Assembly (NCBI RefSeq): GCF_019239235.1 | Contig: NZ_JAAZTS010000003.1 | Span: 1-64,000 of the forward strand | Direction: 5' to 3' | DNA length: 64,000 nucleotides | Origin: Caecibacteroides pullorum | Lineage (GTDB): Bacteria; Bacteroidota; Bacteroidia; Bacteroidales; Bacteroidaceae | Shown here: positions 45,224 through 54,681 of the stretch, one piece after another | Layout: each line of letters begins with the position of its first letter | How positions within the stretch are numbered: position 1 is the first letter of the stretch | Program-made: the position numbers and the translations under genes | Notes under the pieces: model-generated | What the model saw: only the letters and a program-made list of their open reading frames with translations | What the model was told of the DNA's origin: nothing | The model's database searches: none

Positions 45224-47686
45224 ATGAATATCTCTTATAATTGGCTGAAAGAGTATGTCGATTTCGACTTGACGCCGGACGAAGTGGCCGCTGCGCTCAC
45301 CTCCATCGGACTGGAAACAGGCGGTGTGGAAGAGGTGCAGACTATCAAGGGCGGACTGGAAGGTCTGGTGATTGGCGAAGTGCTGACATGCGTTCCTCAT
45401 CCTAATTCAGACCACATGCACGTCACTACCGTCAATCTCGGTTCGGGCGAGCCTGTACAGATTGTGTGCGGCGCACCTAATGTAGCTGCCGGACAGAAAG
45501 TGGTAGTTGCTACACTGGGCACCAAGCTCTATGACGGAGAACAGTGTTTTACCATCAAGAAATCAAAGCTTCGCGGAGTGGAATCCAATGGAATGATTTG
45601 CGCGGAAGACGAGATAGGTATCGGCACCGACCATGCCGGTATCATCGTGCTGCCCGCTGATGTAGTTCCCGGTACGCTGGCCAAGGATTATTATCAGGTG
45701 AAGAGCGATTATGTGCTCGAAGTGGACATTACTCCCAACCGTGCTGATGCCTGCTCGCACTACGGTGTAGCTCGCGACCTCTATGCCTGGTTGATTCAGA
45801 ATGGACGTACAGCTACCTTGAAGCGTCCGTCGGTAGAGGCTTTTGCCGTCGAAAACCACGATCTGGACATCAACGTGACGGTCGAAAACGCTGAGGCCTG
45901 TCCTCATTATGCCGGCGTTACAGTCAAAGGTGTTACGGTCAAGGAAAGTCCCGCCTGGTTGCAGGACAAGCTCCGCACCATTGGCCTGCGTCCTATTAAT
46001 AATGTAGTCGATATTACCAACTATATCGTCCATGCTTTTGGCCAGCCGTTGCACTGCTTCGATGCCGACACCATCAAAGGGGGAGAGGTTATCGTGAAGA
46101 CTATGCCCGAAGGCACACCTTTCGTGACATTGGACGGCGTGGAGCGTAAGTTGAGCGAACGCGACCTGATGATTTGCAACCGAGAAGAAGCCATGTGTAT
46201 CGCTGGTGTATTTGGCGGACTGAACTCTGGTTCTACTGAAGCTACCAAGGATGTATTCCTTGAGAGTGCCTATTTCCATCCCACTTGGGTGCGCAAGACG
46301 GCCCGTCGTCATGGCTTGAGCACCGATGCTTCATTCCGTTTTGAGCGTGGCATTGACCCCAACAGTGTCATCTACTGCCTGAAACTGGCTGCCCTGATGG
46401 TGAAGGAACTGGCCGGAGGTACCATTTCATCCGAGATTAAGGATGTATGTGCAGGTCCTGTGGCCGACTTCCGCGTAGAGCTTCCTTACGAAAAGGTACA
46501 TTCACTCATCGGCAAGACCATTCCTGTAGAGACCATCAAGAGCATCGTGAAGAGCTTGGAGATGAAGATTGTAAGTGAAACCTCTGAAGGACTGACGCTC
46601 GACGTGCCTCCCTATCGGGTAGACGTGCAGCGCGATTGCGATGTCATCGAAGATATCCTCCGTATCTATGGATATAATAATGTAGAGATACCTACGACCT
46701 TGAAGTCCAGCCTGACCACAAAGGGTGAGTGTGACAAGTCGAACAAGATACAGAACCTCATTTCCGAACAGCTGGTAGGTGCCGGCTTCAACGAGATCCT
46801 GAACAATTCGTTGACGCGTGCCGCCTATTATGACGGGTTGGAATCTTATCCGTCTGCCAATCTGGTAATGCTGATGAATCCGTTGAGTGCTGATTTGAAC
46901 GCCATGCGTCAGACTCTCCTCTTCGGTGGTTTGGAAAGCATCGTGCGCAATGCCAACCGTAAGAATGCCGACCTGAAGTTCTTCGAATTCGGTAACTGCT
47001 ACCACTTCAATGCCGAAAAGAAGAACGACGAGAAACCTCTTGCCGCCTATTCAGAAGAGTATCATCTGGGCTTGTGGCTTACCGGTAAGAAGGTGTCCAA
47101 CTCGTGGGCACATGCCGATGAAGACAGTTCGGTATACGAACTCAAGGCCTATGTAGAGAATATCTTGGCCCGTGTAGGTCTACACATGCACGACTTGGTT
47201 ATCGGTAACCTGACCGACGATATCTATGCAGCTGCTTTGTCTGTAAACACACGTGGAGGAAAACGTCTGGCAACGTTCGGCGTTGTGACGCGTAAGATTC
47301 TGAAAGCTTTCGATATCGAAAATGAAGTCTTCTACGCCGACCTCAACTGGAACGAGCTGATGAAGGCTATCAAGAATATCAAGGTCAGCTATACGGAAAT
47401 TTCCAAGTTCCCGGCTGTGAAACGCGACCTGGCTCTGCTGCTCGACAAGAAAATCCAGTTTGCCGAAATCGAGAAGATTGCTTATGAAACCGAGAAGAAG
47501 CTCTTGAAATCCGTTGAGTTGTTCGATGTGTACGAAGGCAAGAATCTCGAAGCCGGTAAGAAGAGTTATGCCGTCAGCTTCCTGTTGCAGGACGAAAATG
47601 CCACGCTCAACGAGAAGCAGATCGACAAGATTATGCAGAAGCTCATCGCCAACTTGCAGAACAAGCTGGATGCCAAACTGAGATAA
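45224..47686 (+). CDS. pheT: Phenylalanyl-tRNA synthetase beta subunit
   Basis: The 820-residue subunit pairs with PheS to charge tRNA-Phe. Its domains run in the normal order. The N-terminal domain begins MNISYNWLKEYVDFDL, the EMAP-II-like tRNA-binding fold carries HPNSDHMHVTTV, and B3/B4 is the editing domain. B5 has PYRVDVQRDCDVIEDILRIY, the catalytic-like core follows, and the C-terminal anticodon-binding fold includes FPAVKRDLALLLDK. ATG at 45224 fits the family start. The alpha subunit gene is not in the window, which is common in Bacteroidetes, where pheS and pheT are unlinked. yebC follows after 47 bp. Confidence 0.97.
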   Translation: MNISYNWLKEYVDFDLTPDEVAAALTSIGLETGGVEEVQTIKGGLEGLVIGEVLTCVPHPNSDHMHVTTVNLGSGEPVQIVCGAPNVAAGQKVVVATLGTKLYDGEQCFTIKKSKLRGVESNGMICAEDEIGIGTDHAGIIVLPADVVPGTLAKDYYQVKSDYVLEVDITPNRADACSHYGVARDLYAWLIQNGRTATLKRPSVEAFAVENHDLDINVTVENAEACPHYAGVTVKGVTVKESPAWLQDKLRTIGLRPINNVVDITNYIVHAFGQPLHCFDADTIKGGEVIVKTMPEGTPFVTLDGVERKLSERDLMICNREEAMCIAGVFGGLNSGSTEATKDVFLESAYFHPTWVRKTARRHGLSTDASFRFERGIDPNSVIYCLKLAALMVKELAGGTISSEIKDVCAGPVADFRVELPYEKVHSLIGKTIPVETIKSIVKSLEMKIVSETSEGLTLDVPPYRVDVQRDCDVIEDILRIYGYNNVEIPTTLKSSLTTKGECDKSNKIQNLISEQLVGAGFNEILNNSLTRAAYYDGLESYPSANLVMLMNPLSADLNAMRQTLLFGGLESIVRNANRKNADLKFFEFGNCYHFNAEKKNDEKPLAAYSEEYHLGLWLTGKKVSNSWAHADEDSSVYELKAYVENILARVGLHMHDLVIGNLTDDIYAAALSVNTRGGKRLATFGVVTRKILKAFDIENEVFYADLNWNELMKAIKNIKVSYTEISKFPAVKRDLALLLDKKIQFAEIEKIAYETEKKLLKSVELFDVYEGKNLEAGKKSYAVSFLLQDENATLNEKQIDKIMQKLIANLQNKLDAKLR

Positions 47687-47733
47687 AACTAATTGAACGA
47701 ATCATTTAAAATCAAAATAAAAACATTACTCCC

Positions 47734-48465
47734 ATGGGAAGAGCGTTTGAATATAGAAAAGCTACCAAGCTGAAAAGATGGGGCCACATGGCCAAAACAT
47801 TTACACGTCTGGGCAAACAAATCGCCATCGCTGTAAAGGCTGGCGGTCCGGAACCTGAAAACAACCCTACATTGCGTTCAGTTATCGCCACTTGTAAGCG
47901 TGAGAACATGCCGAAGGACAATATCGAACGTGCCATCAAGAATGCAATGGGTAAGGACCAGAGCGACTACAAGGGCATGACATACGAAGGCTACGGCCCT
48001 CACGGCATTGCTGTATTTGTAGATACGCTGACCGACAATCCTACCCGTACTGTTGCCGATGTCCGTTCGGTATTCAACAAGTTTGGCGGCAACCTTGGTA
48101 CAATGGGTTCGCTGGCTTTCCTCTTCGACCACAAATGCGTGTTCACGTTCAAGAAGAAAGATGGCATGGACATGGAAGAATTCATTCTCGACATGATCGA
48201 TTTCGATGTAGACGAAGACTACGAAGAAGACGAGGAAGAAGGCACTATCACTATTTATGGTGATCCGAAGAGCTATGCAGCTATCCAGAAACACCTTGAA
48301 GAGTGCGGTTTCGAAGATGTCGGTGGTGACTTCACCTATATCCCCAACGATCTGAAGGACATCGAGCCCGAGCACCGCGAGACAATCAATAAGATGATTG
48401 AGCGTCTGGAAGAGTTCGACGATGTACAGACGGTTTATACCAATATGAAGCCCGAAGAGGAATAA
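47734..48465 (+). CDS. yebC: YebC/PmpR-family protein
   Basis: The 243-residue protein belongs to the YebC/TACO1 family, long annotated as transcriptional regulators and now also linked to translation of proline-rich stretches. It shows the family text HMAKTFTRLGKQIAIAVKAG, KRENMPKDNIERAIKNA and YEGYGPHGIAVFVD. An acidic run (DFDVDEDYEEDEEEG) lies in the middle domain. The usual start MAGHSKW is replaced by MGRAFEYRKATKLKRWG, a variant typical of Bacteroidetes. The TSCPD gene follows after 9 bp. Confidence 0.94.
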   Translation: MGRAFEYRKATKLKRWGHMAKTFTRLGKQIAIAVKAGGPEPENNPTLRSVIATCKRENMPKDNIERAIKNAMGKDQSDYKGMTYEGYGPHGIAVFVDTLTDNPTRTVADVRSVFNKFGGNLGTMGSLAFLFDHKCVFTFKKKDGMDMEEFILDMIDFDVDEDYEEDEEEGTITIYGDPKSYAAIQKHLEECGFEDVGGDFTYIPNDLKDIEPEHRETINKMIERLEEFDDVQTVYTNMKPEEE

Positions 48466-48474
48466 TCTATTGAA

Positions 48475-48720
48475 ATGACTTACCATTACAAAACAAAAGG
48501 TACGTGCAGTACTGATATCAATCTTGAAGTGGAAGACGGTATCATCAAGGATATCGAGTTCTGGAGCGGTTGTAACGGTAATCTGCAGGGTATCTGCCGG
48601 TTGGTGAAAGGCATGCCTGTAAAGGATGTCATCAGCCGTCTTGAGGGTATCCGTTGTGGTATGCGTCCTACATCGTGTCCCGACCAGCTTTGTCAGGCAC
48701 TTCATGAAATGGGATATTGA
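48475..48720 (+). CDS. TSCPD domain protein, TIGR03905 type
   Basis: The 81-residue protein matches the short stand-alone TSCPD family: TYHYKTKGTCSTDINLEVED, GCNGNLQGI and CGMRPTSCPDQL. The same module closes class II ribonucleotide reductases, where the cysteines suggest metal binding. The function of the short form is unknown. It is 9 bp behind yebC and is followed by a strong terminator. Confidence 0.9.
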   Translation: MTYHYKTKGTCSTDINLEVEDGIIKDIEFWSGCNGNLQGICRLVKGMPVKDVISRLEGIRCGMRPTSCPDQLCQALHEMGY

Positions 48721-48751
48721 ACAATATGCCTTTAATTCTTGTTTATAATTT

Positions 48752-48787
48752 AAAAGCCGGATGGAAATTATCCTTCCGGCTTTTTTT
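48752..48787 (+). terminator. Terminator after the yebC-TSCPD unit
   Basis: AAAAGCCGGA (48752-48761) pairs perfectly with TCCGGCTTTT (48775-48784), followed by more T residues: a typical intrinsic terminator. Confidence 0.9.
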
Positions 48788-48828
48788 ATCACATTATTTT
48801 GTATTTTTGTCGAGTATAATAAAGGGAT

Positions 48829-50091
48829 ATGAAGAACATTCTGAAGGATCTTAAACGGAAAGATCATAAACGTTATTTGGGTGGACTCGATGTGCTTAAG
48901 TATATCGGGCCGGGTATGCTGGTGACGGTTGGTTTTATCGATCCTGGTAATTGGGCATCCAATTTTGCCGCAGGTTCAGAGTTTGGCTATGCTCTTTTGT
49001 GGGTAGTGACCTTGTCTACCATTATGCTCATTATCCTGCAACACAACGTAGCCCACTTGGGTATCGTTACTGGTCTCTGTCTATCCGAAGCTGCTACGAA
49101 ATACACCCCTGCCTGGGTCTCAAAGCCCATATTGGCAACAGCTGTCTTGGCTTCCATCTCCACATCTTTGGCTGAAATCTTGGGTGGAGCTATTGCTTTG
49201 CAGATGCTGTTTGGCATTCCCATTCCGTGGGGAGCAGTGCTCACTACCGTATTTGTGCTGCTGATGCTCTTCACCAATTCCTATAAAAAAATTGAGCGGG
49301 CTATTATAGCTTTTGTTTCCATCATCGGACTTTCGTTCATTTACGAACTATTCTTGGTAAAAATTGACTGGACGTTGGCGGCTGCTTCATGGGTTACGCC
49401 TTCGTTGCCTCAGGGTAGCATGCTCATTGTCATGAGTGTGCTGGGGGCCGTCGTCATGCCTCACAATCTGTTCCTGCACTCTGAAGTTATCCAGAGTCAC
49501 GAATACAATAAGCAGGACGATGCTTCCATTCGTCGTGTCTTGAAGTACGAACTGTTTGATACCCTATTCTCCATGCTGGTAGGTTGGGCTATCAACAGTG
49601 CTATGATTCTACTGGCTGCTTCCACTTTCTTTCAGGCAGGCGTTCCCGTGGACGAACTTCAGCAGGCCAAGTCACTACTTGAACCATTATTGGGCAGCAA
49701 TGCCGCCGTCATCTTTGCCTTGGCTTTGCTTATGGCAGGCATTTCGTCTACTATCACCAGTGGTATGGCGGCAGGTTCCATTTTTGCTGGTATGTTTGGT
49801 GAGTCCTATCATATCAAGGACAGCCATTCCCAGGTTGGCGTTGTGCTTTCGTTAGGTGTGGCTTTGTTATTGATATTCTTTATTGGCGATCCTTTCAAGG
49901 GATTACTGATTTCGCAGATGGTATTGAGTCTCCAGTTGCCGTTTACGGTTTTCCTTCAGGTTGGTCTGACCTCTTCACGTCGAGTGATGGGACCGTATGC
50001 CAATAGCCGGTGGAGTAGTGGAGTGCTCTATTTTATAGCTTCTGTTGTTACGGTACTCAATATTTGGTTGATTGTATCAGAATTGTTGTAA
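48829..50091 (+). CDS. mntH: Nramp-family divalent metal transporter
   Basis: The 420-residue membrane protein has about eleven helices and both Nramp metal-binding segments: DPGNWASNF in helix 1 and MPHNLFLHSE in helix 6. It should import Mn2+ or Fe2+ with protons. A TATTTTTG -7 box at 48802-48809 lies just downstream of the preceding terminator and 19 bp before the ATG. I see no obvious metal-regulator operator. The next gene starts 25 bp later on the same strand. Confidence 0.94.
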   Translation: MKNILKDLKRKDHKRYLGGLDVLKYIGPGMLVTVGFIDPGNWASNFAAGSEFGYALLWVVTLSTIMLIILQHNVAHLGIVTGLCLSEAATKYTPAWVSKPILATAVLASISTSLAEILGGAIALQMLFGIPIPWGAVLTTVFVLLMLFTNSYKKIERAIIAFVSIIGLSFIYELFLVKIDWTLAAASWVTPSLPQGSMLIVMSVLGAVVMPHNLFLHSEVIQSHEYNKQDDASIRRVLKYELFDTLFSMLVGWAINSAMILLAASTFFQAGVPVDELQQAKSLLEPLLGSNAAVIFALALLMAGISSTITSGMAAGSIFAGMFGESYHIKDSHSQVGVVLSLGVALLLIFFIGDPFKGLLISQMVLSLQLPFTVFLQVGLTSSRRVMGPYANSRWSSGVLYFIASVVTVLNIWLIVSELL

Positions 50092-50116
50092 ACATAAATC
50101 TTGTGATAGAAAATAT

Positions 50117-50584
50117 ATGGAAGAAAACGAGAAAAGAATAGAAAAGGCTGTTGCTCTCTTCAAGAGTGGTTTTAATTGCGCCCAGTCGGTAGTGACGGCT
50201 TTTGCCGACCAATACGGCTTTACCGAGGAACAGGCTTTGCACATGGCCGCTTCGTTTGGTGGCGGTATCGGGCGTATGCGTATGACGTGTGGTGCAGCCT
50301 GCGGCTTGTTCATGTTGGCTGGACTGGAGAAATGTGCAATTGAAGGAAAAGACCGTGAAAGCAAAGGAGCTAACTATGCCCTTGTACAGCAGTTGGCCGA
50401 AGAGTTCAAGAGACGCAATGGTTCGTTGATATGTGCTGAACTTTTGGGGTTAAAGAAGCCTGAAATTACAAGTATTCCCGATGAACGTACCAAGCAATAT
50501 TATGCCAAACGTCCCTGTACTCACATGGTCGAAGAGGCAGCCCGTATTTGGGTAGAGTATTTGGAAAGAAAGAATGGCATTTGA
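50117..50584 (+). CDS. C_GCAxxG_C_C family redox-type protein
   Basis: The 155-residue protein has the defining cysteine pattern: FNCAQSV near residue 20, GAACGLFM and further Cys near 74 and 101. Members are small cytosolic proteins often encoded near oxidoreductases or metal transporters; they may bind a metal or cluster, but no activity is proven. ATG at 50117 is chosen because the family helix KRIEKAVALFKSGFNCAQ begins there. It lies 25 bp after mntH and may be co-transcribed. Confidence 0.88.
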   Translation: MEENEKRIEKAVALFKSGFNCAQSVVTAFADQYGFTEEQALHMAASFGGGIGRMRMTCGAACGLFMLAGLEKCAIEGKDRESKGANYALVQQLAEEFKRRNGSLICAELLGLKKPEITSIPDERTKQYYAKRPCTHMVEEAARIWVEYLERKNGI

Positions 50585-50611
50585 TAATGCCTTAGTATTG
50601 GATACTTTCTA

Positions 50612-50920
50612 TTAATCGTAATACTCTATTTCCAGTTCGTCGCTTACGTTGAAGTCTTCGTGATAACCGTCGTCATACAGATAGACAATGCGTAGGTTAC
50701 GATAGACCGACGGCACTTTTAGTGTGTCCAGTAGGTGCCATTTCGGTTTGCCGAAGTCATACGAACTTCTGTCAAGGATAATCCGGTTCGATACATAGTC
50801 AAAGCGGTAATAACCTCCACCGATACATTGGTCGCCTGCCTGTAGCAGGTCTTTATGTTGGTAAACCATTCCCAGGCGGAAATACCCGTCCAGCGTGATG
50901 ATAAATTTGGGTTGTGTCAT
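50612..50920 (-). CDS. Uncharacterised 102-residue Bacteroides protein
   Basis: The protein is mostly beta-strand in character, with FIITLDGYFRLGMVYQHKDL at the start and an acidic end (DELEIEYYD). It has no signal peptide, membrane segment or motif I recognise. The blocks GGGYYRFDY and RSSYDFGKPKWH suggest a compact single domain; coding quality appears real. It converges with the C_GCAxxG_C_C gene, 27 bp away. Confidence 0.65.
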   Translation of the reverse strand: MTQPKFIITLDGYFRLGMVYQHKDLLQAGDQCIGGGYYRFDYVSNRIILDRSSYDFGKPKWHLLDTLKVPSVYRNLRIVYLYDDGYHEDFNVSDELEIEYYD

Positions 50921-51317
50921 GCCGATGTCCAGGTTAATAAATGATGGTATTTTTATTCACAAAGTAGCTTGGAGCAAAGTTATAAAAACTTTCAGATTCT
51001 GATTGGAAAATATTTGTAAATCGCATCTGCTTTTTTAGTTGTTGTCAAAATATCTACTTAAAAAACTCTATTAAGGGTGATGATAAATTTGTATGGTGTT
51101 ATGTTCGCGTCAAGATTGCACACTGATTGTTGCTTTCACCGTGAAAGATCTTGCTTTCACTATATCAGTCAGTAAATCATTGTGTTGTGATGGCGTGAAA
51201 GCGTGAATGATGAATATAGAACGTGAAAAAAGATAGTAGGAAAAAGAGAGATGGAGTCAGTTTGTTGGAATGGAAGAATTTTGATGTGTGGTTAGTAACA
51301 TCCATATTGGCATTCAT

Positions 51318-51372
51318 AAAGTGGCACTTTAGATTTCTAAAGAGGGACTTTACGCCGCTAAAGTGGCACTTG
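51318..51372. repeat. Three palindromes spaced exactly 21 bp
   Basis: AAAGTGGCACTTT (51318), AAAGAGGGACTTT (51339) and AAAGTGGCACTTG (51360) recur with a 21-bp period, two turns of the helix. Each copy is a near-perfect palindrome around a central base. The spacing places all copies on one DNA face, which suggests cooperative binding by a dimeric protein. The role is unknown. Confidence 0.75.
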
Positions 51373-51451
51373 ACGAACGTTGATTTACCTCTTTTTCTTA
51401 CATAAGCTTGAAAAAAAACAGTAATAATGTGCTAAATAACATAAAAATAAC

Positions 51452-51459
51452 TATCTTTG
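51452..51459 (+). promoter_or_regulatory. -7 box TATCTTTG before the winged-helix gene
   Basis: A perfect TAnnTTTG match lies 47 bp before the ATG at 51507, about 80 bp downstream of the palindrome array. No clear TTTG is present at -33. Confidence 0.6.
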
Positions 51460-51506
51460 CACGCAAAATAAAATCTGAAACCATCAGAGAGGTTCGATTT
51501 TATGGC

Positions 51507-51731
51507 ATGTCTAACTTAAATTTGAAGAAAATGTTGAAAGAAAAAGCTGGTGAAACAGCAGGAAAAATTTGGAACGCACTGAATGAAACTGAAGGCTTGA
51601 CTGCTAAACAGATCAAGAAAGCAACAAAGTTGGTCGACAAAGATTTGTATCTGGGTCTGGGATGGTTGCTGAGAGAAGACAAAATCTCTACTTCTGAAGT
51701 AGAAGGTGAATTGTTTGTAAAGCTGAACTAA
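51507..51731 (+). CDS. Small winged-helix protein (DUF2582 type)
   Basis: The 74-residue protein matches the short winged-helix family common in Bacteroidetes: ETAGKIWNALNETEGLTAKQ, the recognition region KKATKLVDKDLYLGLGWLL and the wing EDKISTSEVEGELFVKLN. It probably binds DNA, but its target is unknown. ATG at 51507 is chosen because the fold begins shortly after; upstream in-frame residues run into the promoter. A strong hairpin terminator follows 20 bp after the stop. Confidence 0.85.
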   Translation: MSNLNLKKMLKEKAGETAGKIWNALNETEGLTAKQIKKATKLVDKDLYLGLGWLLREDKISTSEVEGELFVKLN

Positions 51732-51750
51732 TTTTATCTGAAAGACTATA

Positions 51751-51793
51751 AAAAAGATGCGTTGGCGGGGAATACCCGTCAGCGCATCTTTTT
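51751..51793. terminator. Bidirectional terminator after the winged-helix gene
   Basis: AAAAAGATGCG (51751-51761) pairs perfectly with CGCATCTTTTT (51783-51793). The stem continues inwards (TTGGCGGG with CCCGTCAG) around a GAATA loop. It serves the winged-helix gene and the convergent dehydrogenase gene. Confidence 0.9.
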
Positions 51794-51817
51794 TATATGC
51801 CTGTGTGTCGCAAAGGT

Positions 51818-52720
51818 TTAATGCGTGTTTAGATAGCTCTCTATATTGCTCAAGGCCTTTTGGGATAGGCGTTCTATGCTTTGAATGGACTTACCGGAGA
51901 TATAGGGCGTGTAAAGAACGTTGGGAAAGGGAGTGAATTCTTCTGCCAATGTTCCCATACCCGTAGCGTCACATAGATAATAATTGGAAGAACACTCTTG
52001 AAGCCATTTCTTTAAAGCTTCTGTTTGAAAAGTGGCTCCAACGGAGGTGTTGACCAGTATTTTCCCGTTCCCCATCAGGTGGAACTCATTTTCGCCTAGC
52101 AGGTAGTTGTTGCGAGGCAAGCAGGTACAAACAATTTCTGCTTCGCTTAATAGCTTGTCCAGTGGTCGGTATGTGACGCCTTTGGCTTCTGCATCGGGTT
52201 TACGGGTACGACTGTAGTAACACAGATTGGCTCCAAAAATTTGAAGGGCGTCTGCTATCATGCCGCCGGTTTTCCCCAAGCCAATGATGCCTACTTTTCT
52301 TCCTGTCAGTTCGGTACTTTCTTTTTCCCAGCGGATGCCTCCGAAACCATGGAGTAGCCGCACCAATTCGCTGATTACATATTCGACAACTCCTTCGTCG
52401 CCATAGTCTTTTATTCCTAATACGGTGATCCCCCTACGTCGTGCTTCGATGACATCGACATTGCTACTTTCCGGGTTGTAGAGCGTACAACACATGCCGA
52501 TGTAGCGCAGATTGGGACAAGCATCAAGCACGTTGCGGCGGATAGGGGTACGAAAAGATACCAGCAGGCAGTCGGCAGCACTGATACGGCGGATTATTTC
52601 ACTTTCTTCGGTAGGGAAATCGTGGTAGATTTCTACTTCTTCACCTAATGAATGGAGACGGGCAAGAGCATTGGCATTGAGTAGGGTTTCGTCTACTGCT
52701 ACTATCCTTTTGAATGTCAT
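51818..52720 (-). CDS. D-2-hydroxyacid dehydrogenase family protein
   Basis: The 300-residue protein has the NAD-binding signature GRKVGIIGLGKTGGMIADAL and the substrate-side pattern of D-isomer 2-hydroxyacid dehydrogenases. Family features are divergent: the usual Arg segment reads LVNTSVGATFQTEAL and the His region reads LYTPYISGKS, so the normal catalytic Arg and His are not evident. It may be a specialised or inactive member. There is no signal peptide. It stands alone between lepA (divergent) and the winged-helix gene (convergent). Confidence 0.82.
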   Translation of the reverse strand: MTFKRIVAVDETLLNANALARLHSLGEEVEIYHDFPTEESEIIRRISAADCLLVSFRTPIRRNVLDACPNLRYIGMCCTLYNPESSNVDVIEARRRGITVLGIKDYGDEGVVEYVISELVRLLHGFGGIRWEKESTELTGRKVGIIGLGKTGGMIADALQIFGANLCYYSRTRKPDAEAKGVTYRPLDKLLSEAEIVCTCLPRNNYLLGENEFHLMGNGKILVNTSVGATFQTEALKKWLQECSSNYYLCDATGMGTLAEEFTPFPNVLYTPYISGKSIQSIERLSQKALSNIESYLNTH

Positions 52721-52835
52721 ATCTTCTTCTGGTTAGTTTTTTGCAAAGTTAGCTTTTATCTCCTAAGAAAACTAATTTAAAAACTCGCTTTTTTTCCGTA
52801 TATTTGTGCCCGCTTTTATTTATTATGACTTTCAA

Positions 52836-54617
52836 ATGAAGAATATACGCAACTTTTGTATCATAGCCCATATTGACCACGGGAAATCGACACTGGCAGA
52901 CCGACTGCTGGAATTTACCAATACTATTCAAGTGACCGAAGGCCAGATGCTGGACGACATGGATCTGGAGAAGGAACGAGGGATTACTATTAAGAGCCAT
53001 GCTATTCAGATGGAATATGTGTACAAGGGTGAGAAATATATCCTGAACCTGATTGACACGCCGGGACATGTGGACTTCTCGTACGAAGTGTCACGCTCTA
53101 TTGCTGCCTGTGAAGGAGCGTTGCTTATTGTGGATGCATCACAGGGGGTGCAGGCGCAGACTATCTCAAACCTTTATATGGCCATTGAACATGATCTGGA
53201 AATTATCCCTGTCATCAACAAATGTGACATGGCCAGTGCCATGCCCGAAGAAGTGGAAGATGAGATCGTGGAACTTCTTGGCTGCAAGCGCGAGGAGATC
53301 ATTCGTGCATCGGGCAAGACGGGCATGGGTGTGGAAGAGATATTGGCTGCCGTTATCGAACGCATTCCCCATCCCGAAGGCGATGAAAATGCTCCGTTGC
53401 AGGCGCTGATTTTCGACTCGGTGTTCAATTCCTTCCGTGGTATCATTGCCTATTTTAAAATAGAGAACGGTATCATTCGTAAGGGAGATAAGGTTAAGTT
53501 CTTCAATACCGGCAAGGAGTATGATGCCGACGAGGTAGGCGTGTTGAAGATGGACATGGTGCCTCGAGACGAACTGCGAACGGGTGACGTGGGTTATATT
53601 ATCTCAGGTATCAAGACTTCACGTGAGGTGAAAGTGGGTGATACCATTACGCACATTGCCCGTCCGTGCGACAAGGCTATTGCAGGCTTTGAGGAAGTGA
53701 AGCCGATGGTGTTTGCTGGTGTCTATCCTATCGAGGCTGAAGATTTCGAGGACCTGCGTTCTTCGTTGGAGAAACTCCAACTGAATGACGCGTCGCTGAC
53801 TTTCCAACCCGAATCTTCGTTGGCCTTGGGCTTCGGTTTCCGTTGTGGCTTCCTGGGTCTGCTTCACATGGAGATTGTTCAGGAACGTCTGGACCGTGAA
53901 TTCGATATGAACGTCATCACCACCGTGCCCAACGTTTCTTATAATGTTTACGACAAGCAGGGACATGTCATGGAGGTACACAACCCCGGCAGCATGCCCG
54001 ATATTACGATGATAGACCATATCGAGGAGCCTTATATCCGTGCTTCGGTCATCACGACCACCGACTACATCGGACCGATTATGACTCTTTGTCTTGGCAA
54101 GCGCGGTGAACTGGTGAAGCAGGAGTATATTTCGGGCAACCGTGTGGAAATATACTATGATATGCCATTGGGTGAAATCGTTATCGATTTCTATGATAAG
54201 CTGAAGAGTATCTCCAAAGGATATGCCTCGTTCGACTATCATCCCAACGGTTTCCGTCCGTCCAAACTGGTGAAGCTGGACATCCTGCTCAATGGTGAGC
54301 CGGTAGATGCCTTGTCTACGCTGACGCACTTCGACAATGCTTATGAACTGGGCCGTCGCATGTGTGAGAAATTGAAGGAACTCATCCCGCGTCAGCAGTT
54401 CGAAATAGCTATTCAAGCAGCTATCGGTGCCAAGATCATTGCTCGCGAAACCATTAAGGCTGTGCGTAAGGATGTGACGGCCAAGTGTTATGGCGGTGAC
54501 GTGAGTCGTAAGCGCAAGTTGCTGGAAAAGCAGAAACGAGGTAAGAAACGCATGAAGCAGATTGGCAACGTGGAAGTGCCGCAGAAGGCGTTCCTGGCTG
54601 TGCTGAAGTTGGATTAA
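52836..54617 (+). CDS. lepA: Elongation factor 4 (LepA)
   Basis: The 593-residue GTPase has [16 protein letters not shown] (P-loop), [21 protein letters not shown] and NKCD in G1-G4. LepA-type domains follow and the C-terminal tail ends in [17 protein letters not shown]. It acts on the ribosome, probably in initiation or subunit maturation. ATG at 52836 ([10 protein letters not shown]) is the family start; the in-frame ATG at 52806 lies inside the -7 box TATATTTG (52799-52806) and is rejected. Confidence 0.97.
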   Translation: MKNIRNFCIIAHIDHGKSTLADRLLEFTNTIQVTEGQMLDDMDLEKERGITIKSHAIQMEYVYKGEKYILNLIDTPGHVDFSYEVSRSIAACEGALLIVDASQGVQAQTISNLYMAIEHDLEIIPVINKCDMASAMPEEVEDEIVELLGCKREEIIRASGKTGMGVEEILAAVIERIPHPEGDENAPLQALIFDSVFNSFRGIIAYFKIENGIIRKGDKVKFFNTGKEYDADEVGVLKMDMVPRDELRTGDVGYIISGIKTSREVKVGDTITHIARPCDKAIAGFEEVKPMVFAGVYPIEAEDFEDLRSSLEKLQLNDASLTFQPESSLALGFGFRCGFLGLLHMEIVQERLDREFDMNVITTVPNVSYNVYDKQGHVMEVHNPGSMPDITMIDHIEEPYIRASVITTTDYIGPIMTLCLGKRGELVKQEYISGNRVEIYYDMPLGEIVIDFYDKLKSISKGYASFDYHPNGFRPSKLVKLDILLNGEPVDALSTLTHFDNAYELGRRMCEKLKELIPRQQFEIAIQAAIGAKIIARETIKAVRKDVTAKCYGGDVSRKRKLLEKQKRGKKRMKQIGNVEVPQKAFLAVLKLD

Positions 54618-54681
54618 CTATTACTTTGATTTTACATATATAACCCCCTAATCGAGGCTATTTATGATTATTTTGCGTTCC

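Larger units (their letters stand above)
50921..51506. other. 586-bp repeat-rich intergenic region
   Basis: No convincing gene lies here. CTTTCAC (51133-51139) faces GTGAAAG (51141-51147) in a near-perfect palindrome, with another CTTTCAC at 51154-51160 and GTGAAAG further right near 51198. The 21-bp-period palindrome array is at 51318-51372 and a -7 box at 51452-51459. A 60-residue frame at 51223-51405 runs through the palindromes and is unlikely to be a gene. Confidence 0.6.

Noticed and set aside
51223-51405. 60-codon frame
   Set aside because: It runs through the palindrome array; its composition reflects the repeats and there is no family match.
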